Numbered from the stretch's first letter, positions 8,510 through 16,426 are shown. The stretch: 64,000 bases of DNA from Chloroflexota bacterium (GCA_028875055.1 JAPPGG010000047.1:24988-88987); one strand, 5' to 3'. Made by a program: numbers and translations. Notes: a model not told the origin generated them from the letters alone.

Positions 8510-8578
8510 CCAGGGAGGGCCGGAGCGCGCCAGGACCAGGCCACCCAATTGACTCTCGTGAGGAAGGAGTGGGTGCTT

Positions 8579-8824
8579 ATGGTGGAGAAAAGCAAGAGCA
8601 AGGTAGCAGCGGGCGTGTTGGCGTTACTCCTTGGCGGCCTGGGGGTGCACAAGTTTTACCTGGGGCGCGTGGGCGCGGGCATCGTGCATATCATCCTGTC
8701 CATTATCATCATCGGCATACCGGTGAACTGGGTAATATGCCTGATTGAGGCCATCATTTATTTCACGAAGTCTGATGGGGAGTTTCACCAGACTTACGTA
8801 GTTAACCGGAAGAGTTTCTTCTAG
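8579..8824 (+). CDS. TM2 domain membrane protein
   Basis: An 81-residue protein with the TM2 fold: a first helix AAGVLALLLGGLGVHKFYLGR, a short turn, then a second hydrophobic helix (HIILSIIIIGIPVNWVICLIEAI) and a tail with the family-style YVVNRKSFF ending. TM2 proteins are small inner-membrane proteins of unknown role. ATG 8579 is preferred because AGGAAGGAG sits nine bases upstream; the longer frame from 8549 lacks such a site. It follows the reductase by 69 bases and may share its transcript. Confidence 0.8.
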   Translation: MVEKSKSKVAAGVLALLLGGLGVHKFYLGRVGAGIVHIILSIIIIGIPVNWVICLIEAIIYFTKSDGEFHQTYVVNRKSFF

Positions 8825-8883
8825 CAGACCGCCAACTGGTGGCCCGGCTACATCAGATTGTTGCGAACAGCGGACTATAGACT

Positions 8884-9726
8884 TTGCCCTCTCTGAACGG
8901 AAGGACTGTTGCATTTGTGGAAGCCCGGATGACCTCGGAAATGGCCGGGCTCATCGAGCGTCACGGCGGTGTTCCCTACCCCGCCCCGGTGCTGCAGGAA
9001 GTTTACCTCAAGGACAGTCCCGAGGTTCAACAACTGGTCCTGGACACCTGCGCCGGCCGGATTGATGCCGTGACCCTGCTTACCGGTGTGGGCACTCAGG
9101 CCCTCGTTTCCACCGCCGCCGCCATGGGGCGCGAGGAGGAATTTATTGCGGCGCTCGACTGCCTGACGGTCATAGCGCGCAGTCCCAAGCCAGCCCGGGT
9201 GCTGCGGCGTCACAAAATCCACATAGACGTGATGCCTCCCGAGCCATACACCACCGCAGACCTGGTCAACAGCCTGCAGGAATGGGACCTCTCCGGCAAG
9301 GTTGTCGCACTGCAGCATTACGGTGGCCCCAACCGGCCCCTGGTGGCTCACCTGCAGGAAAAGGGCGCGGAAGTCCGCGAAGTCACCCTTTACACCTGGG
9401 GTCTGCCCGAGGACGAGGCTCCAGTGCTGGCCATGATTGACGACATTGCCGGCGGCGGGATAGACGCCATCGCCTTTACCAGCCAACCCCAGGTGGGCAA
9501 TCTGCTGACCATCGCCGCCAAGGCCGAGAAGGAAGAGGTCCTGCGGGCGTCCCTGGGCGCGCAGACCGAGTCGGGCAACATTGGCCGGGATGCGGGAGCG
9601 GTGGTAGCTTCCATTGGCCCGGTGTGCAGCCGCCGACTGCGAGCGGCGGACATTCCGGTGGACGTGGAGCCGGAACATCCCCACATGGGCAGCATGGTGC
9701 TGGCCCTGGTTGACTATTTTGGGTAA
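8884..9726 (+). CDS. hemD: Uroporphyrinogen-III synthase
   Basis: A 280-residue HemD-like protein. The enzyme closes hydroxymethylbilane to uroporphyrinogen III, the branch point to heme, siroheme and corrinoids. HemD is poorly conserved, but the two-domain alpha/beta pattern, the hinge near residue 35 and the segments LTGVGTQALV, ALQHYGGPNRPLVAHLQEKGAEV and AIAFTSQPQVGNLL are characteristic. The start is TTG at 8884 without a clear ribosome site, so it could lie slightly elsewhere. Its position beside a siroheme enzyme supports the call. Confidence 0.82.
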   Translation: MPSLNGRTVAFVEARMTSEMAGLIERHGGVPYPAPVLQEVYLKDSPEVQQLVLDTCAGRIDAVTLLTGVGTQALVSTAAAMGREEEFIAALDCLTVIARSPKPARVLRRHKIHIDVMPPEPYTTADLVNSLQEWDLSGKVVALQHYGGPNRPLVAHLQEKGAEVREVTLYTWGLPEDEAPVLAMIDDIAGGGIDAIAFTSQPQVGNLLTIAAKAEKEEVLRASLGAQTESGNIGRDAGAVVASIGPVCSRRLRAADIPVDVEPEHPHMGSMVLALVDYFG

Positions 9727-9791
9727 CCGCCACACCCTTCATAGAGCTGCATACCCATCCTGCTGTCTTCACTTTTGAACCGCCCCAAGCC

Positions 9792-9928
9792 CCACTCCTT
9801 TCTGGGCAACCGCGCTGAAGAGAAGGAATTTAGGCCCTTCGGCAGGCTCAGGGCGACATGACTTTTGCCTGCCGAATTTGTGCCCCCTATAGCCAGAATC
9901 TATAACGCGATTGCCCTGGCACTCCATA
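9792..9928. mobile_element. MITE-like repeat, family A copy 3 (short form)
   Basis: Core 9802-9918 (117 bp), from CTGGGCAACCGCG to CGCGATTGCCCTG, imperfect inverted ends. Flanking 10-mers CCACTCCTTT and GCACTCCATA match at 7 of 10, in the same register as copies 1 and 4. Internal CCCTTCGGCAGGCTCAGGGCGACATGA is intact; about 80 bases of the longer copies are missing. It occupies the 388-base gap before the next gene. Confidence 0.55.
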
Positions 9929-10063
9929 CGGGACATGGGTTTCCTTTCAGGTGGTCGAGTTACCCGCAGACGCGGCTCGGAGACCTCCCGTCCCCTTGGC
10001 ATTAGATTCTGTCCCCATGCCAAACCACACGAATGGGCACGCCGACCGCATGCGGCCAATGAG

Positions 10064-10092
10064 CGACATTCCACCCTCCATTGCCTTATAAT
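10064..10092 (+). promoter_or_regulatory. Putative promoter, CGACAT-17-TATAAT
   Basis: TATAAT at 10087-10092 with a weak -35 (CGACAT, 10064-10069) 17 bases upstream; the start codon follows 23 to 32 bases later. Confidence 0.45.
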
Positions 10093-10114
10093 CCCCGCTG
10101 AATTCAGCAATGGA

Positions 10115-10528
10115 ATGACGTTAATGAAGGTTTACGTGGCCAGTTCCTGGCGCAATGAGGTGTATCCCGAGGTGGTGGAGGTGCTGCGGCAGGCCGGCCA
10201 CGAAGTGTATGACTTTCGACACCAGGGAAGTTCCGGCTGGAATCCCGCCGAAATGACTTCAAGCAAGCTTTTCAGCTTCCTGGACCACCCCAGGGTGCAG
10301 TCCATATTCCAGCGAGACATGGAGGCCCTGGTGGCCAGCGACGCCGTGGTATGCGTTTTGCCCTGTGGCCGCTCGGCCCACCTGGAACTGGGCTACGGCA
10401 TCGGAGCAGGGAAGCGCACGGTGCTTCTGTGGCATGATGGGGATGCCCCGGACATTATGCACAAGGCGGTGGACGCGATCGTATTTGAGGTTTCGGAAAT
10501 ACCCGGGGCGTTGGAAGGCGGGCAGTAG
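10115..10528 (+). CDS. Nucleoside 2-deoxyribosyltransferase-like protein
   Basis: A 137-residue Rossmann-like protein. The start strand KVYVASSWRN, followed by PEVVEVLRQAGHEVYDFR, and the later CGRSAHLELGYGIGAGK match the deoxyribosyltransferase-like fold, where the conserved Glu of the HLELG segment is the nucleophile. These enzymes move deoxyribose between bases or hydrolyse nucleotides; distant relatives act in signalling. Start is ATG 10115 or ATG 10124 (MKVYVASSW), the latter fitting the domain better. It stands alone between repeats. Confidence 0.7.
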   Translation: MTLMKVYVASSWRNEVYPEVVEVLRQAGHEVYDFRHQGSSGWNPAEMTSSKLFSFLDHPRVQSIFQRDMEALVASDAVVCVLPCGRSAHLELGYGIGAGKRTVLLWHDGDAPDIMHKAVDAIVFEVSEIPGALEGGQ

Positions 10529-10559
10529 GGGGATGAGGCAAGGCGGTTCCCTTTCGACA

Positions 10560-10790
10560 TCAGTGGTTACCCCTTTACTTCGTTAGTGGTGGCGGGCTCA
10601 GGTCCCGGTTTCGGTACGTGGTGAGCTTTTCGGACCAGAGGCGCGTCCCTTTCGACGGGTTCGTGGCGAGCAGGCAGCGAGAATGGGTAAGTCCACCGCG
10701 CCTCGCTAGAAGGGCTTCGAGCTGTAGTGACAAGGACGTTGAATAATCAGGCCGGCGCCTTGAGTGGCGCCGGCCTGATTGTTAGGGAAA
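10560..10790 (+). other. Intergenic region with strong hairpin, possible non-coding RNA
   Basis: There is no plausible gene here. Several short complementary segments occur (GCTCA with TGAGC, GGTCC with GGACC, alternative to each other), and it closes with a perfect 15-bp stem, AATCAGGCCGGCGCC (10745-10759) against GGCGCCGGCCTGATT (10766-10780). No consensus promoter was found and it does not fit tmRNA, RNase P or SRP cores. It may be a structured RNA or simply a bidirectional terminator after the gene at 10115. Confidence 0.3.
10745..10780. terminator. Perfect 15-bp hairpin, possible bidirectional terminator
   Basis: Perfect inverted repeat with a 6-base loop (TTGAGT). It is flanked by GAAT and GTTAG, so the T content after the stem is thin. 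It may terminate the plus-strand transcript. Confidence 0.45.
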
Positions 10791-10891
10791 GCCTGTACAA
10801 AAATCACCCGGAAGGCCGTCAATTGTGAGTGGAAGCGACTCGCGGAAGGGCGCCGCCCCCACTTCTGACCATCCCCCGTCAAGGGATAAGG

Positions 10892-11108
10892 ATCTTGTGA
10901 GCAGGGCTATCGCATGAAAGTTTCGTCCTACAGCCGGCCAGTATCCACAAGGCAAAGCTATGTCGCCCTGAGCTTGCCGAAGGGCCTGAAATCCCTCCCC
11001 ACGGCCTAACTACGGGTCCGAAAGCCAGTTGGTGGGAAGGAGTTTAGATGCTTCGGCAAGCTCAGAATGACAATTTACTCACTCATGCGATTGCCCTGAT
11101 CTTGTGAG
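10892..11108. mobile_element. MITE-like repeat, family A copy 4, with perfect 10-bp target duplication
   Basis: Core 10902-11098 (197 bp) opens CAGGGCTATCGC and closes GCGATTGCCCTG (one mismatch). It is flanked on both sides by ATCTTGTGAG (10892-10901 and 11099-11108), a perfect 10-bp direct repeat. This is the clearest sign in the window that the family transposes. Inside are GTCGCCCTGAGCTTGCCGAAGG and its inverse CTTCGGCAAGCTCAG. It ends seven bases before the stop codon of the NIPSNAP gene. Confidence 0.75.
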
Positions 11109-11114
11109 GGGCTT

Positions 11115-11435
11115 CTAGTCTGGCTGCGGGGCGAAGTCGGGGGAAAGCATCAGCCAGGTCTTTTGCTTCACTATCAGGCCGCGAACCGCGGGGAGGTACT
11201 TGCCGGTCCAGTCGGGGTCCCTGGCCACCTGGGCCTTGGCTTCATCGAAATGTTCGTAGTCCCGGTAGGCCCAGATGTGGACTACCTGGTTCAGTTCCCC
11301 GATTTCACTGTAATACCAGCCCGCCAGCTTTACGCCGTACTTGGCCCGAATGGGTATGGACATCTCCTGGACGGCCTTCATGTAATCGGGGATGGCCCCG
11401 GGCTGAAATGTGTATTGTCGAAAATCGTAGATCAT
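11115..11435 (-). CDS. NIPSNAP family protein
   Basis: A 106-residue dimeric alpha/beta-barrel (ferredoxin-like) protein of the NIPSNAP family. Seen: MIYDFRQYTFQPGAIPDYM at the start, a central strand with HIWAYRDYEHFDEAK, and a C-terminal WLMLSPDF strand. Family members often sit beside oxidoreductases; biochemical role is unclear. The Gfo/Idh/MocA gene lies 151 bases upstream on the same strand, so both may belong to one transcript. Confidence 0.85.
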   Translation of the reverse strand: MIYDFRQYTFQPGAIPDYMKAVQEMSIPIRAKYGVKLAGWYYSEIGELNQVVHIWAYRDYEHFDEAKAQVARDPDWTGKYLPAVRGLIVKQKTWLMLSPDFAPQPD

Positions 11436-11586
11436 ATCTTTTGCCTCCGTTTATGTTTTCCGCTGGGGTTGGATTGTACCTGTACGAGGGCAGGTGTCCA
11501 GGGTTGCTGCCAAAGCGCCGGCGCTGGCCCCTGGTCTGCCGGCGGGCGATGGCAAGGACCCTCGTTCCTTCTCGGGACGTTTACGC

Positions 11587-12693
11587 CTACCCTATCTCAA
11601 CCTCCCGACCTTCGTCCGACGCCTGGCGGATGGCGTCCACCAGGTAGTGGAGGTTGACGGCCGTGGCGAAGTCGGGCTGGCAGTCCTGGCCCGAGCGTAT
11701 AGCCTGGCCGAACTGGTAGTACATCTGTCCCACGTTGAATGCCTCGCCCCTGGGCATGCTTTCCAGCACGTTCACGAAGCGGCCCGGGATTTCCAGGGGC
11801 TGCAGTTCCCCCGGTCCCTGGACTCCGCTCAACTCCATATCCCGCAACTGGGGCGAGTCCACCGAGCTGGCCGAAAGGGTGCCCTTGCTGCCGTAAATCT
11901 CCATCTTCAGCCCGCTGCCGGCCCAGGGGTTGCTGGCCACGTGCACCGAAGCCACTCCTCCTTCCTGCAATCGCCCGCTGATCAGGATGTTGTCAGGGGA
12001 GGTTACGGGTAGGCGCTTGTCCGTGTCCGTCTCGTACCATTCTTTGGTCTGGGTGGAGACCACACCCGAGACGTGGCTGAAATCGCCCACCACGTGGCGC
12101 AGGGCGTCGATGCTGTGGCCACAGGCGATGGTAAGGGTGTGGGCGCCCAGCTCGTTGTCCCGCTGCCAGGTACGGGTGGAGTGGCGGGACTGGGAACCGT
12201 CCCTTACGAGGCTGAGGTGACAGGATAGGACATCGCCCACGTAGTCCTGTTCCACCAGTTCCTTCAGGTACTTGATGGCCGGAGCTTCCCGGGCCTGCAA
12301 GCCCACCAGGTTCCGAACTCCCTTTGCCTTGGCCAGGTCAGCCATTTCCTGGGCCTGTGCCGTGGTCTGGCCCAGCGGCCACTCGGTATAGACGTGCTTG
12401 CCGGCGTTGAGGGCGGCCATGGTGGGACCGTAGTGGGAGGGTACCCGCAGCACCACCGCCACCGCGTCAATGTCCGGGTGGGCGATCAGGTCCTGGTAAT
12501 TGTCGAAGGCCATCCTGGCGCCGAAGGCACGGGCCGACTCCTCGGCGCTTTCCATGCGGGTCGTGCAGACGGCGGTAAGCTCGAACTCGGGGCTGGCCAC
12601 CACCGCGGGCAGGTGGGAGCGGGGCGCCCACCCCAGGTGGATGTTCGCTCCGATAATGCCGAGGCGAATTTTCTCGGGAGCGGTTGTCATCAC
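11587..12693 (-). CDS. Gfo/Idh/MocA family oxidoreductase
   Basis: A 368-residue NAD(P)-dependent dehydrogenase of the glucose-fructose oxidoreductase family. The N-terminal Rossmann domain reads LGIIGANIHLGWAPRSHLPAV. HVYTEWPLGQTTAQAQEM (near residue 95) is the usual E-K-P loop region, with WPL in place of KPL, so the usual catalytic Lys is replaced by Trp. The C-terminal beta-sheet domain follows. These enzymes oxidise or reduce sugars and polyols. The substitution leaves the reaction uncertain. Confidence 0.85.
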   Translation of the reverse strand: MMTTAPEKIRLGIIGANIHLGWAPRSHLPAVVASPEFELTAVCTTRMESAEESARAFGARMAFDNYQDLIAHPDIDAVAVVLRVPSHYGPTMAALNAGKHVYTEWPLGQTTAQAQEMADLAKAKGVRNLVGLQAREAPAIKYLKELVEQDYVGDVLSCHLSLVRDGSQSRHSTRTWQRDNELGAHTLTIACGHSIDALRHVVGDFSHVSGVVSTQTKEWYETDTDKRLPVTSPDNILISGRLQEGGVASVHVASNPWAGSGLKMEIYGSKGTLSASSVDSPQLRDMELSGVQGPGELQPLEIPGRFVNVLESMPRGEAFNVGQMYYQFGQAIRSGQDCQPDFATAVNLHYLVDAIRQASDEGREVEIG

Positions 12694-12825
12694 TGTCCTC
12701 CTTCCACTTCGATGACCGATTCGAGGGATTTTCCCCCGCAGGCAGCGAGTAGTTCCGCCCTAATTTACCACAGATACACGCCATAGAAAGGGTAAAGCAG
12801 AGAAGCCCGGCGAACTTCCCCGTTA

Positions 12826-12831
12826 TATAAT
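12826..12831 (+). promoter_or_regulatory. -10 element for the aldo/keto reductase
   Basis: TATAAT 45 bases upstream of the start, followed by GGGAGGCCAGGAG near the ATG. No matching -35 box. Confidence 0.4.
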
Positions 12832-12875
12832 GGTGGCCTACCAGGGAAACAAATGGTAATGGGAGGCCAGGAGAA

Positions 12876-13895
12876 ATGGATATTGCCGGTGGTCCTTTCC
12901 CTTTTGCCGAAGACATGAACATCTGCCGGGTGCTCAACGGCCTGTGGCAGGTCTCCGGCGCCCACGGGCGCATTGACCCCACGGCGGCGCTTAACAGCAT
13001 GGTGGAGTATCACGACGCCGGTTTCACCACGTGGGACCTGGCCGACCACTACGGGCCGGCCGAGGACTTCATCGGGGAGTTTCGGCGGCGGCTGAGGGAA
13101 GAACGGGGATCAGAGGCCCTGGCCGATGTCCAGGCCTTCACCAAATGGGTGCCCCGCCCCGGCCCCATGACCCGGGAAGTTGTGGAGAACAACGTGGATA
13201 TTTCCCTGCGGCGAATGGACGTGGAATGCCTGGACCTGCTGCAGTTCCACTGGTGGGAGTACGGGGACGACCGCTACCTGGAGGCTCTGGGCCGCCTGTC
13301 CGACCTGCGGGAGGCGGGCAAGATAAGTCGCCTGGCCCTGACCAACTTCGATACGGAGCACCTGAAGGTGATCGTAGATGCTGGCATCGAGGTGGTGTCG
13401 AACCAGGTGCAGTATTCCCTGGTGGACATGCGTCCGGCCAGCCAGATGGCGCCCTACTGCCAGGCCAACGGCATCCACCTGCTAACTTACGGCACCTTCT
13501 GCGGGGGACTGTTGTCGGAGAAATACCTGGGGCAGCCGGAACCAGGGGGCAGGGCCCTGGATACGGCCAGCCTGAACAAGTACAAGCAGATGATCAATGC
13601 CTGGGGAGGCTGGGAGCTTTTCCAGGAATTGCTGAGCTGCCTGAAGTCGGTTGCCGACAGGCATGGGGCCAGCATCGCCAACGTGGCGTCGCGGTACATA
13701 CTGGACCGCCCGGCCGTGGCGGGGGTTATCGCCGGAGCGCGCCTGGGCCTGAGCCACCACCGGGAGGACAACGCCCGGGTGTTTGAACTGGCGCTGGAAG
13801 CGGAAGACGAGGCGGCAATTGAAGCGGTTATAGGCGGCGGCCGGGACCTGATGGGTTTAATAGGGGACTGCGGGGACGAGTACCGGCGGCGGTAG
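12876..13895 (+). CDS. Aldo/keto reductase
   Basis: A 339-residue NADP-dependent (beta/alpha)8 reductase. The catalytic tetrad is visible: Asp and Tyr in WDLADHYGPAEDFIGE (near residues 51-66), Lys in AFTKWVP and His in LLQFHWWEYG. GVIAGARLGLSHHREDNARVF near the C-terminus is the usual cofactor-binding region. The ribosome site GGGAGGCCAGGAG precedes ATG 12876. It could reduce sugar or aromatic aldehydes; nothing nearby fixes the substrate. It is divergent from the Gfo/Idh gene. Confidence 0.88.
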   Translation: MDIAGGPFPFAEDMNICRVLNGLWQVSGAHGRIDPTAALNSMVEYHDAGFTTWDLADHYGPAEDFIGEFRRRLREERGSEALADVQAFTKWVPRPGPMTREVVENNVDISLRRMDVECLDLLQFHWWEYGDDRYLEALGRLSDLREAGKISRLALTNFDTEHLKVIVDAGIEVVSNQVQYSLVDMRPASQMAPYCQANGIHLLTYGTFCGGLLSEKYLGQPEPGGRALDTASLNKYKQMINAWGGWELFQELLSCLKSVADRHGASIANVASRYILDRPAVAGVIAGARLGLSHHREDNARVFELALEAEDEAAIEAVIGGGRDLMGLIGDCGDEYRRR

Positions 13896-14100
13896 GGCGA
13901 GACGAGAAGGGGACGCGGTGGGAGCTTGATCTGAACCGGGGTGGCAGGGCGGAACCGCGCGCTCTAGTGAATTGCTTTCTACGGCCATTCGCACCAGGCG
14001 CGGCCTTTCAATACACTGTGGCTCAAGCCCGAACCGGGGAGAAGGGCCGCGCTGCTTGTTCCTGGTATTCTTTGCGGGCCCGGTGTGTCCCCCAGGACAT

Positions 14101-14694
14101 TTACAGAGCCTCCCTGACGGGTAGGTGTAGGTTGGGAATCAGCAGCGGGGTGATGATATCGTCCTCGGCGACGATGGTAGTCTCCCCGTACCCCTCGGGC
14201 GAGGGCTGGGTAAACCTGTGGATCTGCTTATTGGGAAGGTCAACGACCCACAGTTCGGGAATTCCCGCCTGCGCGTAGGCCATACCCTTGGGCCCCAGGT
14301 CCCAGGCCAAGGACGAATCTGATACCTCAATGATCAGCATGACGTCACCCGCGTTGGGCCGGTGGTGTGGTCCGTAGCCATCTTCCCTGTACCGCAGCAG
14401 GGTGAAGTCCGGGTCGGGGGTAAAGCCCTCAGCCAGCCGGATGGTTACCTGACATCTGGGTATGTAACCTTGGGCCCGGTGGTCGCTCAACCACAGGGCG
14501 AGGTCTGCAATCGAGTCTCCGTGGTTATCTCCCATTGGGGGCATAGGCAGGATTTCTCCTCCGATGAGTTCCACCTTGTGGTTCGTGCCAAGGATGCCGG
14601 CTTCGATCAGCCAGTGGTACTGGTCGCTGCTGAAGTGGCACTTCCCGGTCTGCTGCGCTGTTTCCTGCACTGACGCGCCTGGAGTTGTGGTCAT
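14101..14694 (-). CDS. Uma2 family (PD-(D/E)XK) endonuclease-like protein
   Basis: A 197-residue protein of the Uma2 family (DUF820), with a restriction-endonuclease-like fold. Visible are KVELIGGEILPMPP, PDPDFTLLR, LIIEVSDSS and KGMAYAQAGIPELWVVD, which carry the acidic and lysine residues of the PD-(D/E)XK core. Genes of this family are abundant in Chloroflexota and Cyanobacteria; role unknown. I chose ATG 14694 (MTTTPGASV); the longer frame to 14856 adds an arginine-rich tail that looks non-coding. Confidence 0.82.
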   Translation of the reverse strand: MTTTPGASVQETAQQTGKCHFSSDQYHWLIEAGILGTNHKVELIGGEILPMPPMGDNHGDSIADLALWLSDHRAQGYIPRCQVTIRLAEGFTPDPDFTLLRYREDGYGPHHRPNAGDVMLIIEVSDSSLAWDLGPKGMAYAQAGIPELWVVDLPNKQIHRFTQPSPEGYGETTIVAEDDIITPLLIPNLHLPVREAL

Positions 14695-15044
14695 GACTGC
14701 ACCTGCCTTTGGTCTGGTCTCTGCCGTGATTGTACACCTTCGGCGATGCCGCACTACGGGGCAGCGTCGGCAGTTCCCAATTCTCGCAGCAACTATCCGG
14801 GAAATGGCCGTGCCTGCTCTCACGCCCACGGCTGAGACCTGGCTGGAACTGCCCAATTACAAAAGGCTTCGTATGAGACAAGAAAGCCGATCATTCGAGC
14901 AGTTATAATGGCGGCCAGAGTGAAGTCTAAGCCGAGCTTGCCCGGGCGGTTGGGCAATAGCGAGATGTCTCGTGGTTTCCCTCCATTCTAACAAGCTCAC
15001 TTCGGAGAAAATACGAAGCAACTCGATGTAGTTGCAGGAGCGAT
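14695..15044. other. Intergenic region between divergent genes, TATAAT at 14904
   Basis: 350 bases between the Uma2 gene (minus) and an LLM gene (plus). TATAAT at 14904-14909 on the plus strand may serve the LLM gene with a long leader of about 130 nt. Nothing else is recognised. Confidence 0.4.
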
Positions 15045-15947
15045 ATGCAGATAGGCGCTATTTTCCCTCAGACGGAAATCGGGTCTGACCCCGGGGCGAT
15101 CAGGGAGTATGCCCGGGCGGCGGAGGAACTGGGTTATTCCCACCTTTTTATTGCCGATCATGTACTGGGAGCCAGTTCGGACCACCATGCTCACGTTGCG
15201 GATGGCTACTACACCAACCGCAGCATCATCCACGAATCCTTTACCACCATGGGTTACCTGGCCGCAGTCACCCAGCGAATCGGGCTGACCACCGGCATTC
15301 TCATCCTGCCCCAGCGGGCCACCGCCCTGGTTGCCAAGCAGGCGGCGGCCGTGGACGTGCTGAGCGGCGGGCGGCTGAGGCTGGGCATCGGGGTTGGCTG
15401 GAACCACGTGGAATACGAGGCCCTGAACCGGAATTTCCGTGACCGGGGACGCCGCAGCGAGGAACAGATTGCCCTGATGCGGGAGCTTTGGACCAAAGAC
15501 GTGGTGGACTTCCACGGACGCTGGCACCGGGTGGACAACGCCGGGATCAATCCCCTGCCGGTGCAGCGGCCCATACCCGTGTGGCTGGGGGCCGGCAGCA
15601 GCGCCAGCCCGCTGCCTCCTGAACCGGTGCTGAAACGGATAGCCACCATATCCGACGGCTGGTTTCCCAACTTTGAGCCGGAACAACCGGGCCGCGAGGC
15701 CATAGACAAGCTCAGGGAGTACGTCCGCGCCTGCGGCCGGGACGAGTCTGCCGTGGGCATCGAGGGTCGCATCCGCATTGACGGCAAGCAACCTGAAGAC
15801 TGGGTGGACGAAGCCAACGCCTGGCAGGACCTGGGGGCCGTCAGCATTACCGTTGAGGCCCGGCGCGGCGGCCTCAGCGGCGTCGAGCAGCATATTGACG
15901 CCATAGTCCGGTTTCGGGAGGCATTGTCCGGTCTAGGCGACTGGTAG
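15045..15947 (+). CDS. LLM class F420-dependent-like oxidoreductase
   Basis: A 300-residue luciferase-like protein of the shorter, F420-dependent type (like those of actinobacteria). Landmarks are MQIGAIFPQTEIG at the start, LGYSHLFIADHVLG near residue 27, TGILILPQRATALVAKQAAAVDVLSGGRLRLGIGVGWNHVEYEAL, and PEPVLKRIATISDGWFP. The FMN versus F420 choice is inferred from length and the GVGW motif and is not certain. Its own terminator follows. Confidence 0.85.
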   Translation: MQIGAIFPQTEIGSDPGAIREYARAAEELGYSHLFIADHVLGASSDHHAHVADGYYTNRSIIHESFTTMGYLAAVTQRIGLTTGILILPQRATALVAKQAAAVDVLSGGRLRLGIGVGWNHVEYEALNRNFRDRGRRSEEQIALMRELWTKDVVDFHGRWHRVDNAGINPLPVQRPIPVWLGAGSSASPLPPEPVLKRIATISDGWFPNFEPEQPGREAIDKLREYVRACGRDESAVGIEGRIRIDGKQPEDWVDEANAWQDLGAVSITVEARRGGLSGVEQHIDAIVRFREALSGLGDW

Positions 15948-15995
15948 CCTCACCTGTTCCTGTCCTGTACCTTCAGGGCAGCGACGTCAATTGGG

Positions 15996-16030
15996 CGCAG
16001 GGGCGGTTGAATCCGCCCCTGCGTTTCCTT
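15996..16030 (+). terminator. Intrinsic terminator after the LLM gene
   Basis: GCAGGGGCGG (15997-16006) pairs with CCGCCCCTGC (16013-16022), then GTTTCCTTTT. Strong stem, moderately T-rich tail. Confidence 0.7.
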
Positions 16031-16160
16031 TTGCCGGTCAGCCGCCCGGCAGCTTTCTTCCGGAGCAATGCCATCGTAAGGGGACAGGGCCCTGTTCCCG
16101 TGGGCCAGCACGATGGAAATTACATTTCATGAAGAGATAATAAAATGCTTACAATATCTC

Positions 16161-16189
16161 TTGACAGGATACTGTCCCAGGTATATCAT
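16161..16189 (+). promoter_or_regulatory. Strong promoter of miniprotein unit 1
   Basis: TTGACA (16161-16166), 17 bases, TATCAT (16184-16189), in an AT-rich stretch unlike its surroundings. The spacer begins inside an inverted repeat, GACAG-GATA-CTGTC (16163-16176), which a repressor could use. Confidence 0.7.
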
Positions 16190-16211
16190 TACTTCAGATA
16201 TTAAAGTAGTT

Positions 16212-16224
16212 TTAGTATTACTAA
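16212..16224. promoter_or_regulatory. Palindrome TTAGTATTACTAA, possible operator
   Basis: A 13-base palindrome between the -10 box and the ribosome site of miniprotein 1. A similar AT-rich palindrome overlaps the second unit's -10 box. Suggests control by a dimeric repressor; no regulator gene is adjacent. Confidence 0.4.
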
Positions 16225-16246
16225 TTGCCCAAGGAGGTAAACGTTG

Positions 16247-16426
16247 ATGCAATTACACTTTCACGGCAGCGAAGGCAGCAACCAGGACGGGGTTCTTGAC
16301 CGCCTTAACCGGCGCCTGGGCAATGCCATTGAGTGGCTCTCCGGCCCGGCCATGTCCGAACAGGAGCGATTCGACCGGGTAAGGGCCGAGGTCCAGAGCG
16401 ACAAATACGGATACGGCATTCTCTAA
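16247..16426 (+). CDS. Small His-containing 'GPxM' protein 1, 59 aa
   Basis: I do not know this family. It is a 59-residue protein starting MQLHFHGSEGSN, with helix-prone LDRLNRRLGNAIEWLSGPAMSEQERFDRV and a C-terminus KYGYGIL. It shares the H-x-H-F-H start, the L(S/T)GP(A/G)M(S/T) core and the YGxG tail with the protein at 16921. ATG 16247 has an ideal AAGGAGG nine bases upstream (16231-16237). First gene of a two-gene unit with a strong promoter and terminator. Metal binding by the N-terminal His cluster is an inference from the His content and the adjacent copper ATPase. Confidence 0.7.
   Translation: MQLHFHGSEGSNQDGVLDRLNRRLGNAIEWLSGPAMSEQERFDRVRAEVQSDKYGYGIL

Noticed and set aside
6734-8548. 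604-residue open frame antisense to the siroheme reductase
   Set aside because: It is the shadow of a high-GC gene; no domain, poor start and strong evidence for the plus-strand gene.
10560-10790. tmRNA, RNase P or SRP RNA
   Set aside because: A TTCGACGGG segment recalls tmRNA, but there is no tRNA-like end (GGTTCRA), no tag frame and none of the SRP or RNase P core sequences.
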